From the NCBI GenBank assembly GCA_017431185.1, contig JAFRLP010000038.1, positions 1-44,963 on the forward strand: a DNA stretch of 44,963 bases. Reading direction: 5' to 3'. A program made the translations under genes and the position numbers. Below are positions 1-7,476 of this stretch, one piece after another (within the stretch, counting starts at the first letter, position 1; every line of letters starts with the position of its first letter). The notes below the pieces were generated by a model. The model searched no databases. It was not told the origin of the DNA and saw only the letters and a list, made by a program, of their open reading frames with translations. This DNA is from Victivallales bacterium. GTDB lineage: Bacteria; Verrucomicrobiota; Lentisphaeria; Oligosphaerales; Oligosphaeraceae.

Positions 1-220
1 ATAATGGGTACCTCGCGATTCTTGTTTGATGGTTGCGGAAACGCAAAAGTCCTCGTCGCGCGAGGCGACGGAGGCTTTCACGAAGGTCGAATAGAGACTC
101 TCTATTTCATAGAGGTTATATATACGCGAGGGGTTTTGAAGTACATTTGGAAACGGGGAAGGGCAGGCTTCAGATTCTTTGCTAAAATTAAAAGTTGCAG
201 AAAATTTGCAAATTCTGGAA

Positions 221-249
221 TTGATGGTAAGTTATTATCGTTGTTAATT
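221..249 (+). promoter_or_regulatory. Candidate promoter for the ATPase-RloB pair
   Basis: TTGATG at 221-226 and TTAATT at 244-249 are separated by 17 bp and lie about 30 bp before the start codon of the AAA ATPase. Both boxes match the sigma-70 consensus only moderately. The 220 bases to the left hold no convincing gene: the reading frame open from position 4 has no family resemblance and runs into the ATPase gene out of frame. Confidence 0.35.
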
Positions 250-278
250 GGAAAATTGGTTTCACAAGGAGAAAAACG

Positions 279-1502
279 ATGTTTGTCAGATTTGCGGTCG
301 GCAATTTCCGGTCATTTCGGGACAAGGTGTCGTTCTCGCTGGAGAAGCACGGGCAGGGGAGGGAGCTTCCGGAGAACTGCTTTGGCAGTCCCGCGCTTCC
401 CTCCAGGATGTCGCTTCTGAAGTCGGCGGTCATCTATGGCGCGAACGCAAGCGGCAAGAGCAATCTGGTCCAGGCGTTGACCGTGATGCAGTCGATTGTC
501 CTTCGCAGCGGCGTCGGCGACAGGGACGTCGCCCAGATGCTGGAGCCCTTCGCGCTTTCGGAGAAGACGCAGGAGGAGCCCGTGTTTTTCGAGCTGGAGA
601 TGGTTGCGGACGGTCGGCGCTACCGTTACGGCTTCGAGTGCACGCGGGACGAGATTGTCTCCGAATGGCTCTACGCGCAGAAGCGGCGAATGACGCTGAT
701 GTTCGCGCGGGAGGACAACCAGTTCGTGGAGGCGTCGCCCGACTTCGCGGAAAAGAAGGCTTGGTCGAAGGTGCTCAAGGACACCAGACTGAACCTGCCG
801 AGGAACGCCCTGTTCCTTTCAACCGCCGCAAGGATGTTCGCGGGCGGCGCCTGCGAAGCGGTCCTGAACTGGTTCGAGCGCACGCTGCTGATCGTGTCGG
901 CGCATACCTACCAGCAGTATCTGGGAACGACCTTCGCCGCGATGAAGAACAGCGAACTCGCCGGCCGGATCTCGCAACTCATCTCCAGGGCCGACCTCGG
1001 CATCCAGAAGGTCGAGGCCAGCGATGCGGAAGCGCAGGGGAAGACCAGTGGTCTGTCCCGGATCGGCACGACGCATCTCGTCGGCGGCAGGACCTATCAC
1101 TTCGATATGTTCCACCACGAATCCTCCGGCACGCAGAAGATTTTCGCGCTGTCCGCGCCGCTGCTGGATGTCCTGAAGAACGGCAAGGTGCTTTTTATGG
1201 ACGAACTGGACGCCAGCCTTCATCCGCTGCTCGTCAGCCAGCTGATTGAAATGTTCCACGGCGGCAATTCCGCCAATGCCCAGCTGGTCGCGACCACGCA
1301 CTCGCCGTCCATCCTCACGGAGACGACGCTCCGGCACGACCAGGTGTGGTTTGTCGGCAAGGACGACAACGGCTCGTCGAACCTGGCTTCCCTGGCCGAC
1401 TTCACGGGGATTCGCGGGAACTTCACCCGCATCACGAAGGACTACCTCCACGGCTGCTTTGGAGGCATCCCCTACATCAAGAGCCTGAAGGTGGAGGGCT
1501 GA
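279..1502 (+). CDS. AAA family ATPase, AbiLi/RloA-like
   Basis: Cytosolic ATPase of the SMC/OLD-like AAA_15/AAA_21 group, 407 residues, a usual size. Seen directly: an N-terminal strand with the family signature FAVGNFRSFRD; Walker A GANASGKS at residues 54-61; Walker B VLFMDELDAS with D308-E309; and the following switch histidine in TTHSP. The start is supported by AAGGAG at 266-271, seven bases upstream. The RloB-like gene begins 3 bp after the stop, so the two are almost surely co-translated. ATPase plus RloB pairs are known from the AbiL abortive-infection system and from RloA/RloB genes lodged in restriction-modification loci, so an antiphage role is the best guess. The ATPase would be the sensor or motor and RloB the effector. 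The family is certain; the defence role is inference. Confidence 0.85.
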   Translation: MFVRFAVGNFRSFRDKVSFSLEKHGQGRELPENCFGSPALPSRMSLLKSAVIYGANASGKSNLVQALTVMQSIVLRSGVGDRDVAQMLEPFALSEKTQEEPVFFELEMVADGRRYRYGFECTRDEIVSEWLYAQKRRMTLMFAREDNQFVEASPDFAEKKAWSKVLKDTRLNLPRNALFLSTAARMFAGGACEAVLNWFERTLLIVSAHTYQQYLGTTFAAMKNSELAGRISQLISRADLGIQKVEASDAEAQGKTSGLSRIGTTHLVGGRTYHFDMFHHESSGTQKIFALSAPLLDVLKNGKVLFMDELDASLHPLLVSQLIEMFHGGNSANAQLVATTHSPSILTETTLRHDQVWFVGKDDNGSSNLASLADFTGIRGNFTRITKDYLHGCFGGIPYIKSLKVEG

Positions 1503-1505
1503 GCA

Positions 1506-2114
1506 ATGGCGAGGAGAAAGGCCTGGGAGCAGTCGGTGAGGCGGCCGGTGCGGCGGCGGAGGGAGAGCTTCTGCATCTTCACGGAAGGGACAACCGAGCA
1601 GCTGTATTTCGACGATTTCAATCTGCCGACCTTGCGGGTGACGTGCATTGGTCTCGGCGGCGGGAATGCGGAGCACCTTCTGACGGACGCGCTCTCCCTG
1701 ATGCGTCTTCCGAAGTATTCCGGCTACGACCATTACTGCCTCGTCTTCGACTGCGACGACAATTCCCAGGACGAGCTTTTCCGCGTGGCGGGAAAAGCCG
1801 AGAAGTCCCACATCCGCTGGTGCTTCTCGAATCCCTGCTTTGAAATCTGGTATCTCCTTCATTTCGTCTACCGCGATTCGCCGACCACCCCTTCCGAACT
1901 GAAGCGGAAACTGGTGCCGGCCAGGATTCCCGGGTACACGGAGACCAGGGAAGGCGTCTGCGGGTTGCTGAAGGACAAACTGGACGTCGCCGTCCGAAAC
2001 GCCCGTCGCCTCCTGCCTCCGGAGGAACGTCCGGACTGGAAGAACCGCCTCCGCGCAACCAATCCATCCACCAACGTGGATGAACTCGTGGTTCTTCTGC
2101 GACAAAAGGGGTGA
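1506..2114 (+). CDS. RloB family protein (Toprim-like), AbiLii-like
   Basis: 202-residue RloB-domain protein, normal length. Visible hallmarks are the early acidic motif FTEGTTEQLYF with E27 and E31, the LVFDCDD motif with D82 and D84, which resembles the DxD of Toprim folds, and the RloB signature SNPCFEIWYLLHF near residues 110-122. These acidic residues suggest metal-dependent phosphotransfer or nuclease chemistry, but the reaction is not established for the family. GGAGG about eight bases upstream of ATG 1506 supports the start. The gene overlaps nothing and closes the two-gene operon. A 496-residue frame open on the opposite strand across both genes is a GC-skew shadow. Confidence 0.85.
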   Translation: MARRKAWEQSVRRPVRRRRESFCIFTEGTTEQLYFDDFNLPTLRVTCIGLGGGNAEHLLTDALSLMRLPKYSGYDHYCLVFDCDDNSQDELFRVAGKAEKSHIRWCFSNPCFEIWYLLHFVYRDSPTTPSELKRKLVPARIPGYTETREGVCGLLKDKLDVAVRNARRLLPPEERPDWKNRLRATNPSTNVDELVVLLRQKG

Positions 2115-2291
2115 GGAATCAGCTGCAAGCGGAGGTTCGAGAGTCGGAAGCAAAAAGACGATTCCCGGCTTGCCGTTTCGCCGCCACTCCGCTTGAATGT
2201 TCGGGAAAAGGGGATAAATTATATTCCAGACAGAGCAAAGACACACGGTTTTTGCGGCGGCTGTCAGCACGATGTGGCGCCTTGGAAAAAA

Positions 2292-2339
2292 GGTGCCATT
2301 TGGTGCCATTCGGGAGAGAAAAAGGTGCCATTTGGTGCC
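2292..2339. repeat. Phased GGTGCC direct repeats
   Basis: The 16-mer GGTGCCATTTGGTGCC occurs exactly twice, at 2292-2307 and 2324-2339, 32 bp apart. That places four GGTGCC hexamers at 2292, 2302, 2324 and 2334, spaced 10, 22 and 10 bp, so all lie on the same face of the helix. A-runs precede both copies. The arrangement resembles an operator or iteron array, but no gene start follows on either strand within 250 bp. The surrounding 2115-2588 has no convincing gene. Confidence 0.6.
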
Positions 2340-2460
2340 GTTTTCGGGGCATTGAATTTTCTGCGAAGAGAATGCTAAATCGTGCTTTTTGAGCAGGAAC
2401 TACAGCGATTTTGATGCTTGTCGGAAACGCCCGCTGACTCCACCAGTCGATTTTCAGCAG

Positions 2461-2486
2461 GGCTTGATGGCAATCGCCGTCAAGCC
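2461..2486. other. Hairpin, possible transcription end
   Basis: GGCTTGATGGC and GCCGTCAAGCC pair over 11 bp (one G-T pair) around the four-base loop AATC. It lies 350 bp after the RloB stop and just beyond the 3' end of the truncated nuclease gene on the other strand. No clean T-run follows on either strand, so a terminator role is only possible. Confidence 0.35.
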
Positions 2487-2588
2487 GTTATGCGTTTCCG
2501 CTCTTTCTTCCTGCGGGACGGGCACTTGCGAAGATTCTCTCTCGGAGAATGAATAGTTGCCAGAGAAGGCTTTTTCGCGCGTTTTCGC

Positions 2589-3299
2589 CTACCGGAAACG
2601 CCGAAATCCCTTCTCGTTCTCCGTTTTTTCTCTGCGAGTAAAGGTCATGGCAATCACTCCCGACATACGCGAACCCATCCTTGTTCTCTTTTTGCTCCAG
2701 ATTCGTAATGGCGATTTTACGCAGGGAGTAAGGGAGGGATGCACAAAGTTGAGGCCGCCGCTCTCGAACCACTTGAGGTTGTCACGGGTCTTGAGGTCAA
2801 CGATGCCGTGCCCCTTCGAGAACCAGTCCATGCGGATCTGGCAGGGGACGCCGCCGTATTCGGCGCTGACGGTCACCTCGGCGACGCCGTGGTCAAGCAG
2901 CGCACAGGCCGCCGGGTGCGTCCAGACCGACTTCTGGAGCTTCGCGATGAAGCCGTAGTCCTTCGGGCTGACGATCTCGCGGGTCTGCGAGGATAGCCAC
3001 TCGGCGTATGCCTTGGTGGCCTTTCCGTAGGGCTCGCCCGTCTTGGGGTTCACGGGACCGTCGGCGACGACGTACTGTTCGTCGAAGGCGGCGTGTCCCT
3101 CAAGGATGAGGCAGTGGGCGGCGCGTCCGAGCGCCAGCGCCGGGCTTTCGCCCTCGGCGATTTCGCCATTGGTCTTGCGGCGATAGAGTTCGGGGGATTC
3201 GCGGAAGTCGGCAAGCAGGTGGCTCGACATGTACTGGCCGCTTCGGCTGGCGGCGTGGTACTCGTCCGCTGGGATGGTGAGGAATCTGTCTGTGTTCAT
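2589..3299 (-). CDS. Truncated phage-type PD-(D/E)XK nuclease (DUF3799/RecE-like)
   Basis: The first roughly 180 residues match the PD-(D/E)XK exonuclease family found beside phage recombination genes (RecE/exodeoxyribonuclease VIII-like). Visible are ISADEYH-like start residues (IPADEYHAASRSGQYMSSH), the helix with LALGRAAHCLILEG, and the catalytic strands QIRMDWFSKGHGIVDLKT carrying the D and the D-x-K. After the residues DNLKWFES, near position 2750, the protein stops resembling the family. The last 55 residues are basic and serine-rich, as expected when a reading frame continues into unrelated DNA. Family members normally continue for about another 80-100 residues with helices that complete the fold. 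I read it as a prophage remnant cut by recombination. AAGGAG sits before the ATG on the minus strand. It is probably inactive. Confidence 0.7.
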   Translation of the reverse strand: MNTDRFLTIPADEYHAASRSGQYMSSHLLADFRESPELYRRKTNGEIAEGESPALALGRAAHCLILEGHAAFDEQYVVADGPVNPKTGEPYGKATKAYAEWLSSQTREIVSPKDYGFIAKLQKSVWTHPAACALLDHGVAEVTVSAEYGGVPCQIRMDWFSKGHGIVDLKTRDNLKWFESGGLNFVHPSLTPCVKSPLRIWSKKRTRMGSRMSGVIAMTFTRREKTENEKGFRRFR

Positions 3300-3420
3300 C
3301 GGTGCTCCTTGAGTTCTTTTTCTCTCGGGCCTTGTTGCCCTTCACCCTCGTATTAAAATTTTTCACGGGGGGTGGCCTCGGATTTTTGCAAAATTCCTCG
3401 AAAAAGTCTGTTTCGGGCAC

Positions 3421-3452
3421 AAAAAAAGCCCCCTGGCGGGTGGCCAGAGGGC
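3421..3452 (-). terminator. Rho-independent terminator (minus strand)
   Basis: Read on the minus strand, GCCCTCTGGC pairs with GCCAGGGGGC over 10 bp (one T-G pair) with loop CACCC, and seven T residues follow at once (3427-3421). It would stop leftward transcripts arriving just before the truncated nuclease gene. No leftward gene is recognisable between 3453 and 3960, so its original gene was probably lost. Confidence 0.8.
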
Positions 3453-3927
3453 GTGGGGGATGGCTTGGTGGTGCTGTTATCCAGCGTAACCAAACATAGT
3501 TTTTATTCATTCAACCGCAATTGCTTGAGTTGTGATTCAGCAGCAACTTAAATAATGCTTCTTGAATGAACACTTTTGCGGATTTATCCACTTTTGTTCA
3601 ATGAGAGAGGTGTACCATCAGATTGTCTGGACAACGCACCGACAATTATCGAAGTGTCTTACGTTATTCCCACCATCGTCAAAATTGGGGACACTGTTCC
3701 CAAAATCTCGCCGCGTTGGGCGAAGCGATAAAGGTACACCAAGGAACATGCCAACGGATCCATTTAGAAACCATCAGAAAGAACGCCAGTCTTTCACAAA
3801 TCTATTTATCTTTTAAAAATTTTCCTAAAAAAGGAAAAAATCTAAATATGTCGCTTGAAAAAGAAAGGCTACACTATATATTGTGTCTATGAACAACAAA
3901 ACAAAGTGCCAACATCGAAAAGAGAAC
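3453..3927. other. AT-rich intergenic stretch without a convincing gene
   Basis: About 475 bp between the nuclease remnant and the HigB promoter. Several short frames are open on the plus strand. The one at 3623-3892 contains NLAALGEAIK and LSQIYLS, which faintly recall an XRE-type helix-turn-helix, but spacing and flanks do not fit an intact regulator. I treat it as a decayed gene at most. Nothing else is recognisable. Confidence 0.4.
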
Positions 3928-3955
3928 TTGACATCTTCCCGAATCGTTGTATATT
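3928..3955 (+). promoter_or_regulatory. Promoter of the HigB-HigA operon
   Basis: TTGACA at 3928-3933 is a perfect -35 box; after 16 bp comes TATATT at 3950-3955. Transcription would begin near 3962, one or two bases before the ATG at 3964, so the toxin message should be leaderless or nearly so. Confidence 0.75.
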
Positions 3956-3963
3956 AAGTTTCC

Positions 3964-4257
3964 ATGAACATAACAAGTCAAATACCAATCTCCCAAAGAA
4001 GCACCTGGCCTCCCGAAGTGGAAGGGCAGTACTCCATTTGGTGCGCAGAGGTGAGTCATGAGCACTGGGATGAGGACACGGACATCGTGGAACGATACCC
4101 CAAGGCCACGATATACCCGCATTGCACCGTCATCTTTCCCATCCTGCATGGGAAAGGGGTCATTGCGACGCATATCGAGTTCCAGCTTGGGCGGGTGTTT
4201 GTCACTTTTGTTGGATTGAAGAAAGAATGGCAGGATGGCAGAAAGGAGACGGCATGA
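3964..4257 (+). CDS. higB: HigB-like toxin (RelE superfamily)
   Basis: 97-residue basic/aromatic protein that lines up with the HigB_toxin family of ribosome-dependent mRNA interferases. The series W-x-EV-x-(4)-W-x(4)-DI-x(3)-YP-x-A, a strand with VIFPI, then IEFQLGRVFVTFVGLKKEW reproduces the family pattern in order and length, the last part being the conserved IxFVGTHxEY-type strand. Its stop overlaps the start of the HigA/ImmA gene (ATGA at 4254-4257), the usual tight coupling of toxin and antitoxin in higBA order. There is no ribosome-binding site; the strong promoter ends nine bases before the ATG, so translation may be leaderless. The gene symbol rests on family resemblance. Confidence 0.75.
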   Translation: MNITSQIPISQRSTWPPEVEGQYSIWCAEVSHEHWDEDTDIVERYPKATIYPHCTVIFPILHGKGVIATHIEFQLGRVFVTFVGLKKEWQDGRKETA

Positions 4258-5510
4258 TGAGACAACCAAGAATCATCAATAGCGAATCCGATTTCGACGA
4301 TGCGATTCGTTCGCTGAATGAATTGTCGGAATTGGACGAGAAGACCGATGAGCAGCTGAATGCCATGGCCGTCCTATCCCTGCTGGTGGATGACTATCAG
4401 CGGAGGAACAGCGCGGATACGGCAATCCCCCCAGACCCAATTGATGCGATTGAGTTTCGTCTGGATCAGATTGGGGAAAAACACAAGTACCTTCGGCAGT
4501 TCATCGGAAGTCCAAGCAAGGTGAGCGAGGTGATGAAGCGAAAAATCGGTCTCAGCCTTCAGATGATTAGGGCACTGCACGAGGGACTTGGCATTCCTGC
4601 GGAGATATTGCTGCAGGATCCACGCAGGCAGTTGTCTAAGAACCCGCTCCAGGCAAAGGACTATCCGTTTGTCGAAATGTTCAAACGAGGCTATTTTTCT
4701 TTCAGCGGCACATTGACGGCCGCCAAGGAGGCCGCAGAAGAACTGCTGGAAGCGTTTTTCAGTGTGCTTCCCAAGGACCAGACGCTTGTGCCCCGTTTCA
4801 GGAAGACCGCTGGTGTTGTCACTGATACGAATGCACTCAGGGCATGGCAATGCCGCGTCATCAACAGACTGCGCGGGAAACAGCTTCCTGATTATGACAA
4901 GAACCGCCTTCCCGAAAATTTCGTTCAGAACATAGCATCGCAAAGCCAATATCAGTATGGGCCGCAGAATGTGAAAGAAATCCTAAACAGGGCTGGTATT
5001 CATTTGATTTACGAGGCCCATCTCCCAAGGACAAGACTCGACGGAGCCGCCTTCATGCTTCCCGATGGACATCCGGTCATTGCAATGACGCTCAGGCATG
5101 ACCGACTAGACAATTACTGGTTTACACTAATGCATGAATTACATCATGTACTGAATGATCTGCCGGAGAGGGCAAGTTGCGCTTTTATGGATGACACGGG
5201 GCAGCAGAATCCAGTGGGAAAAGGCGAGGAGCTGGATGCCGCCGTTCGCGAAATGGAGGAACGTGCCGACAAATCAGCCAGAGACGCATTGATTCCAGCC
5301 GATGTGTGGCGAACCATTGGGCGCGGCATGTGCGGTGTCCGCGACTCCAGGGTGGTCAGGTGCGCAGCGGTGCAGCGTCAGCTCTCCCCTGCCGTCTTGG
5401 CAGGGAGAATCCGATGGGAAACCAAGAACTACTACCTATTTCAAGACCTGCTGGGAAAATGCAGGGAACAGCTGATGCCCCATGAAGAGCAAGGGCAGGA
5501 CAACGAATAA
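4254..5510 (+). CDS. HigA-type antitoxin/regulator fused to ImmA/IrrE metallopeptidase
   Basis: 418 residues from ATG 4254, chosen because AAAGGAG lies at 4242-4248 and the codons overlap the HigB stop; the frame stays open further upstream but that part is the toxin gene in another frame. Residues 1-125 resemble HigA antitoxins: an N-terminal helical pair with many acidic residues, then an HTH-like segment around IGSPSKVSEVMKRKIGLS. The C-terminal half holds the ImmA/IrrE zinc-peptidase motif HELHH (H294, E295, H298). In characterised relatives the peptidase cleaves a repressor or the antitoxin under stress. Here it may link toxin release to a signal. The HTH should autoregulate the promoter at 3928. 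Family assignment is firm; mechanism is inference. Confidence 0.82.
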   Translation: MMRQPRIINSESDFDDAIRSLNELSELDEKTDEQLNAMAVLSLLVDDYQRRNSADTAIPPDPIDAIEFRLDQIGEKHKYLRQFIGSPSKVSEVMKRKIGLSLQMIRALHEGLGIPAEILLQDPRRQLSKNPLQAKDYPFVEMFKRGYFSFSGTLTAAKEAAEELLEAFFSVLPKDQTLVPRFRKTAGVVTDTNALRAWQCRVINRLRGKQLPDYDKNRLPENFVQNIASQSQYQYGPQNVKEILNRAGIHLIYEAHLPRTRLDGAAFMLPDGHPVIAMTLRHDRLDNYWFTLMHELHHVLNDLPERASCAFMDDTGQQNPVGKGEELDAAVREMEERADKSARDALIPADVWRTIGRGMCGVRDSRVVRCAAVQRQLSPAVLAGRIRWETKNYYLFQDLLGKCREQLMPHEEQGQDNE

Positions 5511-5622
5511 CAGGAGGCGCAACACACAAGAACGACACATAATCCAAATGCCTGACCAGCCGCGGTCAAAGAAAAAGGCGCATGCCAAGTTGTTCGCAGC
5601 AACAGGGAATGCGCCAGAGTCG

Positions 5623-5682
5623 GCATGGAGCACATTACATGCACCAAACCTGGAAACTCTGGTTAATGTAGTGCCTCCATGC
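5623..5682 (+). other. Imperfect hairpin in the leader of the DUF4417 gene
   Basis: GCATGGAG-CAC (5623-5633) pairs with GTG-C-CTCCATGC (5671-5682), eleven pairs with one bulged base, and an inner AACC/GGTT pairing is possible. It fills the 232-bp gap between the ImmA fusion gene and the DUF4417 gene and is not followed by a T-run. It could be an attenuator, an RNA-stabilising element or a processing site; no known riboswitch pattern was recognised. Confidence 0.35.
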
Positions 5683-5742
5683 TGGATTTCAAGCCGTCGA
5701 GACAAAAATCGCCGGCAAACCTCCAACATAGGAGAATTTAAC

Positions 5743-6408
5743 ATGGCACTTAAGCCAAGAAACAATGTATTTGCCTCCCCGTTCCTGGAAGGGGCGACTT
5801 TCGCTGGCAAGTACGAATTTCCAGAAGTCGCCCCTGTACACATCCAGCATCTTTCAGCAATCCCCTACGACAAAATCAGTCGAAAGCTTCGGGAAAAATC
5901 GCCTTTGTGGGTTCACCATTATGTTTTCGACACTCGCTTCCAGCCGATGCTGAAAGACCCGGATGACCTCTACAAACATCTCCAAATGTATGCGGGGGTT
6001 ATCGGTTTGGACAACAGCCTGTATCGCGACATGCCTCTGGCGGAGCAGATACAGAGCATATTTCTAAACCGGCTCTTTGACTTCAGATGGCAACGGCTTG
6101 GAATGCAGGTCATTCCCAATGTCGTCTGGGGAGATCAGCGTTCTTTCTTGTTCTGCTATGATGGTCTTCCCCGCCATAGCACGATTGCCATTTCATCCGA
6201 AGGAATGATGAAGGCGCGCAAGAATCTCTTCTTTTTTCTGGACGGATTTGAAGCGACGCTTGAGCATCTGCACCCGGAGAATATCATGTTCCATGGCAAG
6301 CTTCCAAGCGAGGCTGCTCGAATGGCTGACCGTGCAGGCATACCAATCCAAAGAATTGCCTGCCGAATTCAACAGGTCTTCAGCTTCATGGAGGTGGATC
6401 ATGAGTAA
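5743..6408 (+). CDS. DUF4417 domain protein
   Basis: 221 residues from ATG 5743, placed by AGGAG at 5730-5734, eight bases upstream; an in-frame ATG at 5482 would lengthen it by 87 residues of low-complexity, non-conserved sequence and overlap the preceding gene. The DUF4417 core is clear: LDNSLYRDMPLAEQ, then LGMQVIPNVVWGDQRSF, FCYDGLPRHSTIAISSEG and a closing HPENIMFHG strand. DUF4417 proteins are common in phages and mobile elements of Firmicutes and PVC bacteria; their activity is unknown to me. The gene overlaps the next by 8 bp, so the two are translationally coupled. Confidence 0.8.
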   Translation: MALKPRNNVFASPFLEGATFAGKYEFPEVAPVHIQHLSAIPYDKISRKLREKSPLWVHHYVFDTRFQPMLKDPDDLYKHLQMYAGVIGLDNSLYRDMPLAEQIQSIFLNRLFDFRWQRLGMQVIPNVVWGDQRSFLFCYDGLPRHSTIAISSEGMMKARKNLFFFLDGFEATLEHLHPENIMFHGKLPSEAARMADRAGIPIQRIACRIQQVFSFMEVDHE

Positions 6409-6817
6409 AAGCATTCATGGAGGATATTCCGGAACCAGGGGCGCAGATGACGAACATCATGACCTAGCGGACAATCTGCCCCAGTTGACAAAAGCATTCC
6501 CTGTTTCCCCAGAAGGATACTTCGGTGAAAAGGGAACTGGCAAAGTGAGGCGGATTAGCAGTGATAATCCGCTAGAGACAGCTCGTGACTTTTACGAGAA
6601 AGCCACCGAGGGCGCTGTTCAAAGAGGCCCGATCATCCAGCAGAATACTGGTCCTGTCCCCCGTTCAGAGGCGGCAATCTTGAAGGATGGAAGCCGTGTC
6701 CAAATACGCGAAGTCTCCCATTCAGACGGAACTCCCGCCGTTGAGATTTGCATTGTCAGATCCGGATTCGTCAAACCGCAAAAGATTCATTTCATACCCA
6801 AAGGAGGTAACAAATGA
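6401..6817 (+). CDS. Small protein with polymorphic-toxin-like C-terminal domain
   Basis: 138 residues from ATG 6401, overlapping the DUF4417 stop; earlier in-frame starts lie inside that gene. The first part begins GGYSGTRG and has FPVSPEGYFGEKGTGKVRRI and DNPLETARDFYEKAT. The end reads DGSRVQIREVSHSDGTPAVEI followed by PQKIHF. From memory, the pattern DGT-x-R-x(2)-S-SDG-PAV(D/E)I ... KIHF recurs at the C-terminus of LXG-type and other polymorphic toxins, with the same FP-x-GY-x-G lead-in. Here it stands alone, without a secretion or prefix domain. It could be an orphan toxin module of a mobile element. Family recall is moderate; toxicity is inference. Confidence 0.6.
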   Translation: MSKSIHGGYSGTRGADDEHHDLADNLPQLTKAFPVSPEGYFGEKGTGKVRRISSDNPLETARDFYEKATEGAVQRGPIIQQNTGPVPRSEAAILKDGSRVQIREVSHSDGTPAVEICIVRSGFVKPQKIHFIPKGGNK

Positions 6818-7368
6818 AGAACACCTACAACATCATTCCAGACGCATCGGTTGAAATACTCCGTCAGCTGAAAGGACAGCAGGTGGAAGGCATTTCAGTG
6901 GAGCAGACTGACACGCTTGAGCATGCCCTTTCCCAGATGGTCATCCTGCATCTGTCCAATGAGGATATTTCCATCTGGAGCGAGGAAGTCGAGATCCGTC
7001 CTGATGAATACCCTGACCTGGCGCGGGTCTGCGTGTTCAGGGAACAGAAAGGACGCTGGGATTCACTTGGTGAACGACTTGTGCGTTTTCCACTTGGCGA
7101 AACGGTTGATTCTGTCGAGTTGACAACTGATACCGTAACCATCCAGGAGAAAAACCAAAGCCCGTTCATCCTTGCCAACACCAAGGGAATCGCCATAAGA
7201 TTCGGCTCAAAGACTCTCTGGCTGGAAAAGGGCTGCTACTGGTCTGAAGTCTTGGAAGTCACTTTGGCTTCCAATTCCGAGGCGTATTCGTTCCGGGACG
7301 AATGGTCCTCAGCTGCCGATGATGATGACACCATCTACCAGTCAAAGACAGAACGCCGGGAGATTTAG
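6814..7368 (+). CDS. Hypothetical protein, possible immunity partner
   Basis: 184 residues, start ATG 6814 overlapping the stop of the preceding gene by four bases (ATGA) and preceded by AAAGGAGG, a strong ribosome-binding site. The protein is acidic and beta-rich, with no signal peptide or membrane segment. Its C-terminal part GIAIRFGSKTLWLEKGCYW followed by SEVLEVTLA recalls small immunity or SMI-like proteins encoded behind toxin domains, but I cannot name a family. Position, coupling and acidity make an immunity role plausible. Otherwise it is of unknown function. Confidence 0.6.
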   Translation: MKNTYNIIPDASVEILRQLKGQQVEGISVEQTDTLEHALSQMVILHLSNEDISIWSEEVEIRPDEYPDLARVCVFREQKGRWDSLGERLVRFPLGETVDSVELTTDTVTIQEKNQSPFILANTKGIAIRFGSKTLWLEKGCYWSEVLEVTLASNSEAYSFRDEWSSAADDDDTIYQSKTERREI

Positions 7369-7439
7369 CGTAAAGAGTCCACACGTGGCAACAGACAGAA
7401 TGACCAGAGCGTTACTATGACCTCTGGCCAATTTCAATC

Positions 7440-7476
7440 ATCAACGTCTTCTGCTGGTTTCGCAGGAGACGTTGAT
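7440..7476 (+). terminator. Possible terminator of the DUF4417 operon
   Basis: ATCAACGTCT and AGACGTTGAT pair perfectly over 10 bp, with an inner CTGC/GCAG pair around loop TGGTTTC. It lies 72 bp after the last stop codon and is followed by TTCTGTTGCCTTTT, T-rich but not a clean run. Confidence 0.5.

Noticed and set aside
819..2309. 496-residue open frame on the minus strand across the ATPase and RloB genes
   Set aside because: Composition is arginine/proline/histidine rich without motifs, and the opposite strand carries two intact, recognisable genes. It is a GC-bias shadow.
3562..4061. Short plus-strand frames, one with a faint XRE-like segment
   Set aside because: No start signals, no complete HTH, and overlap with the HigB promoter. 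Kept only as possible gene debris.
5482..5742. N-terminal extension of the DUF4417 protein to ATG 5482
   Set aside because: The extra 87 residues are non-conserved, overlap the previous gene, and a well-spaced AGGAG marks ATG 5743.
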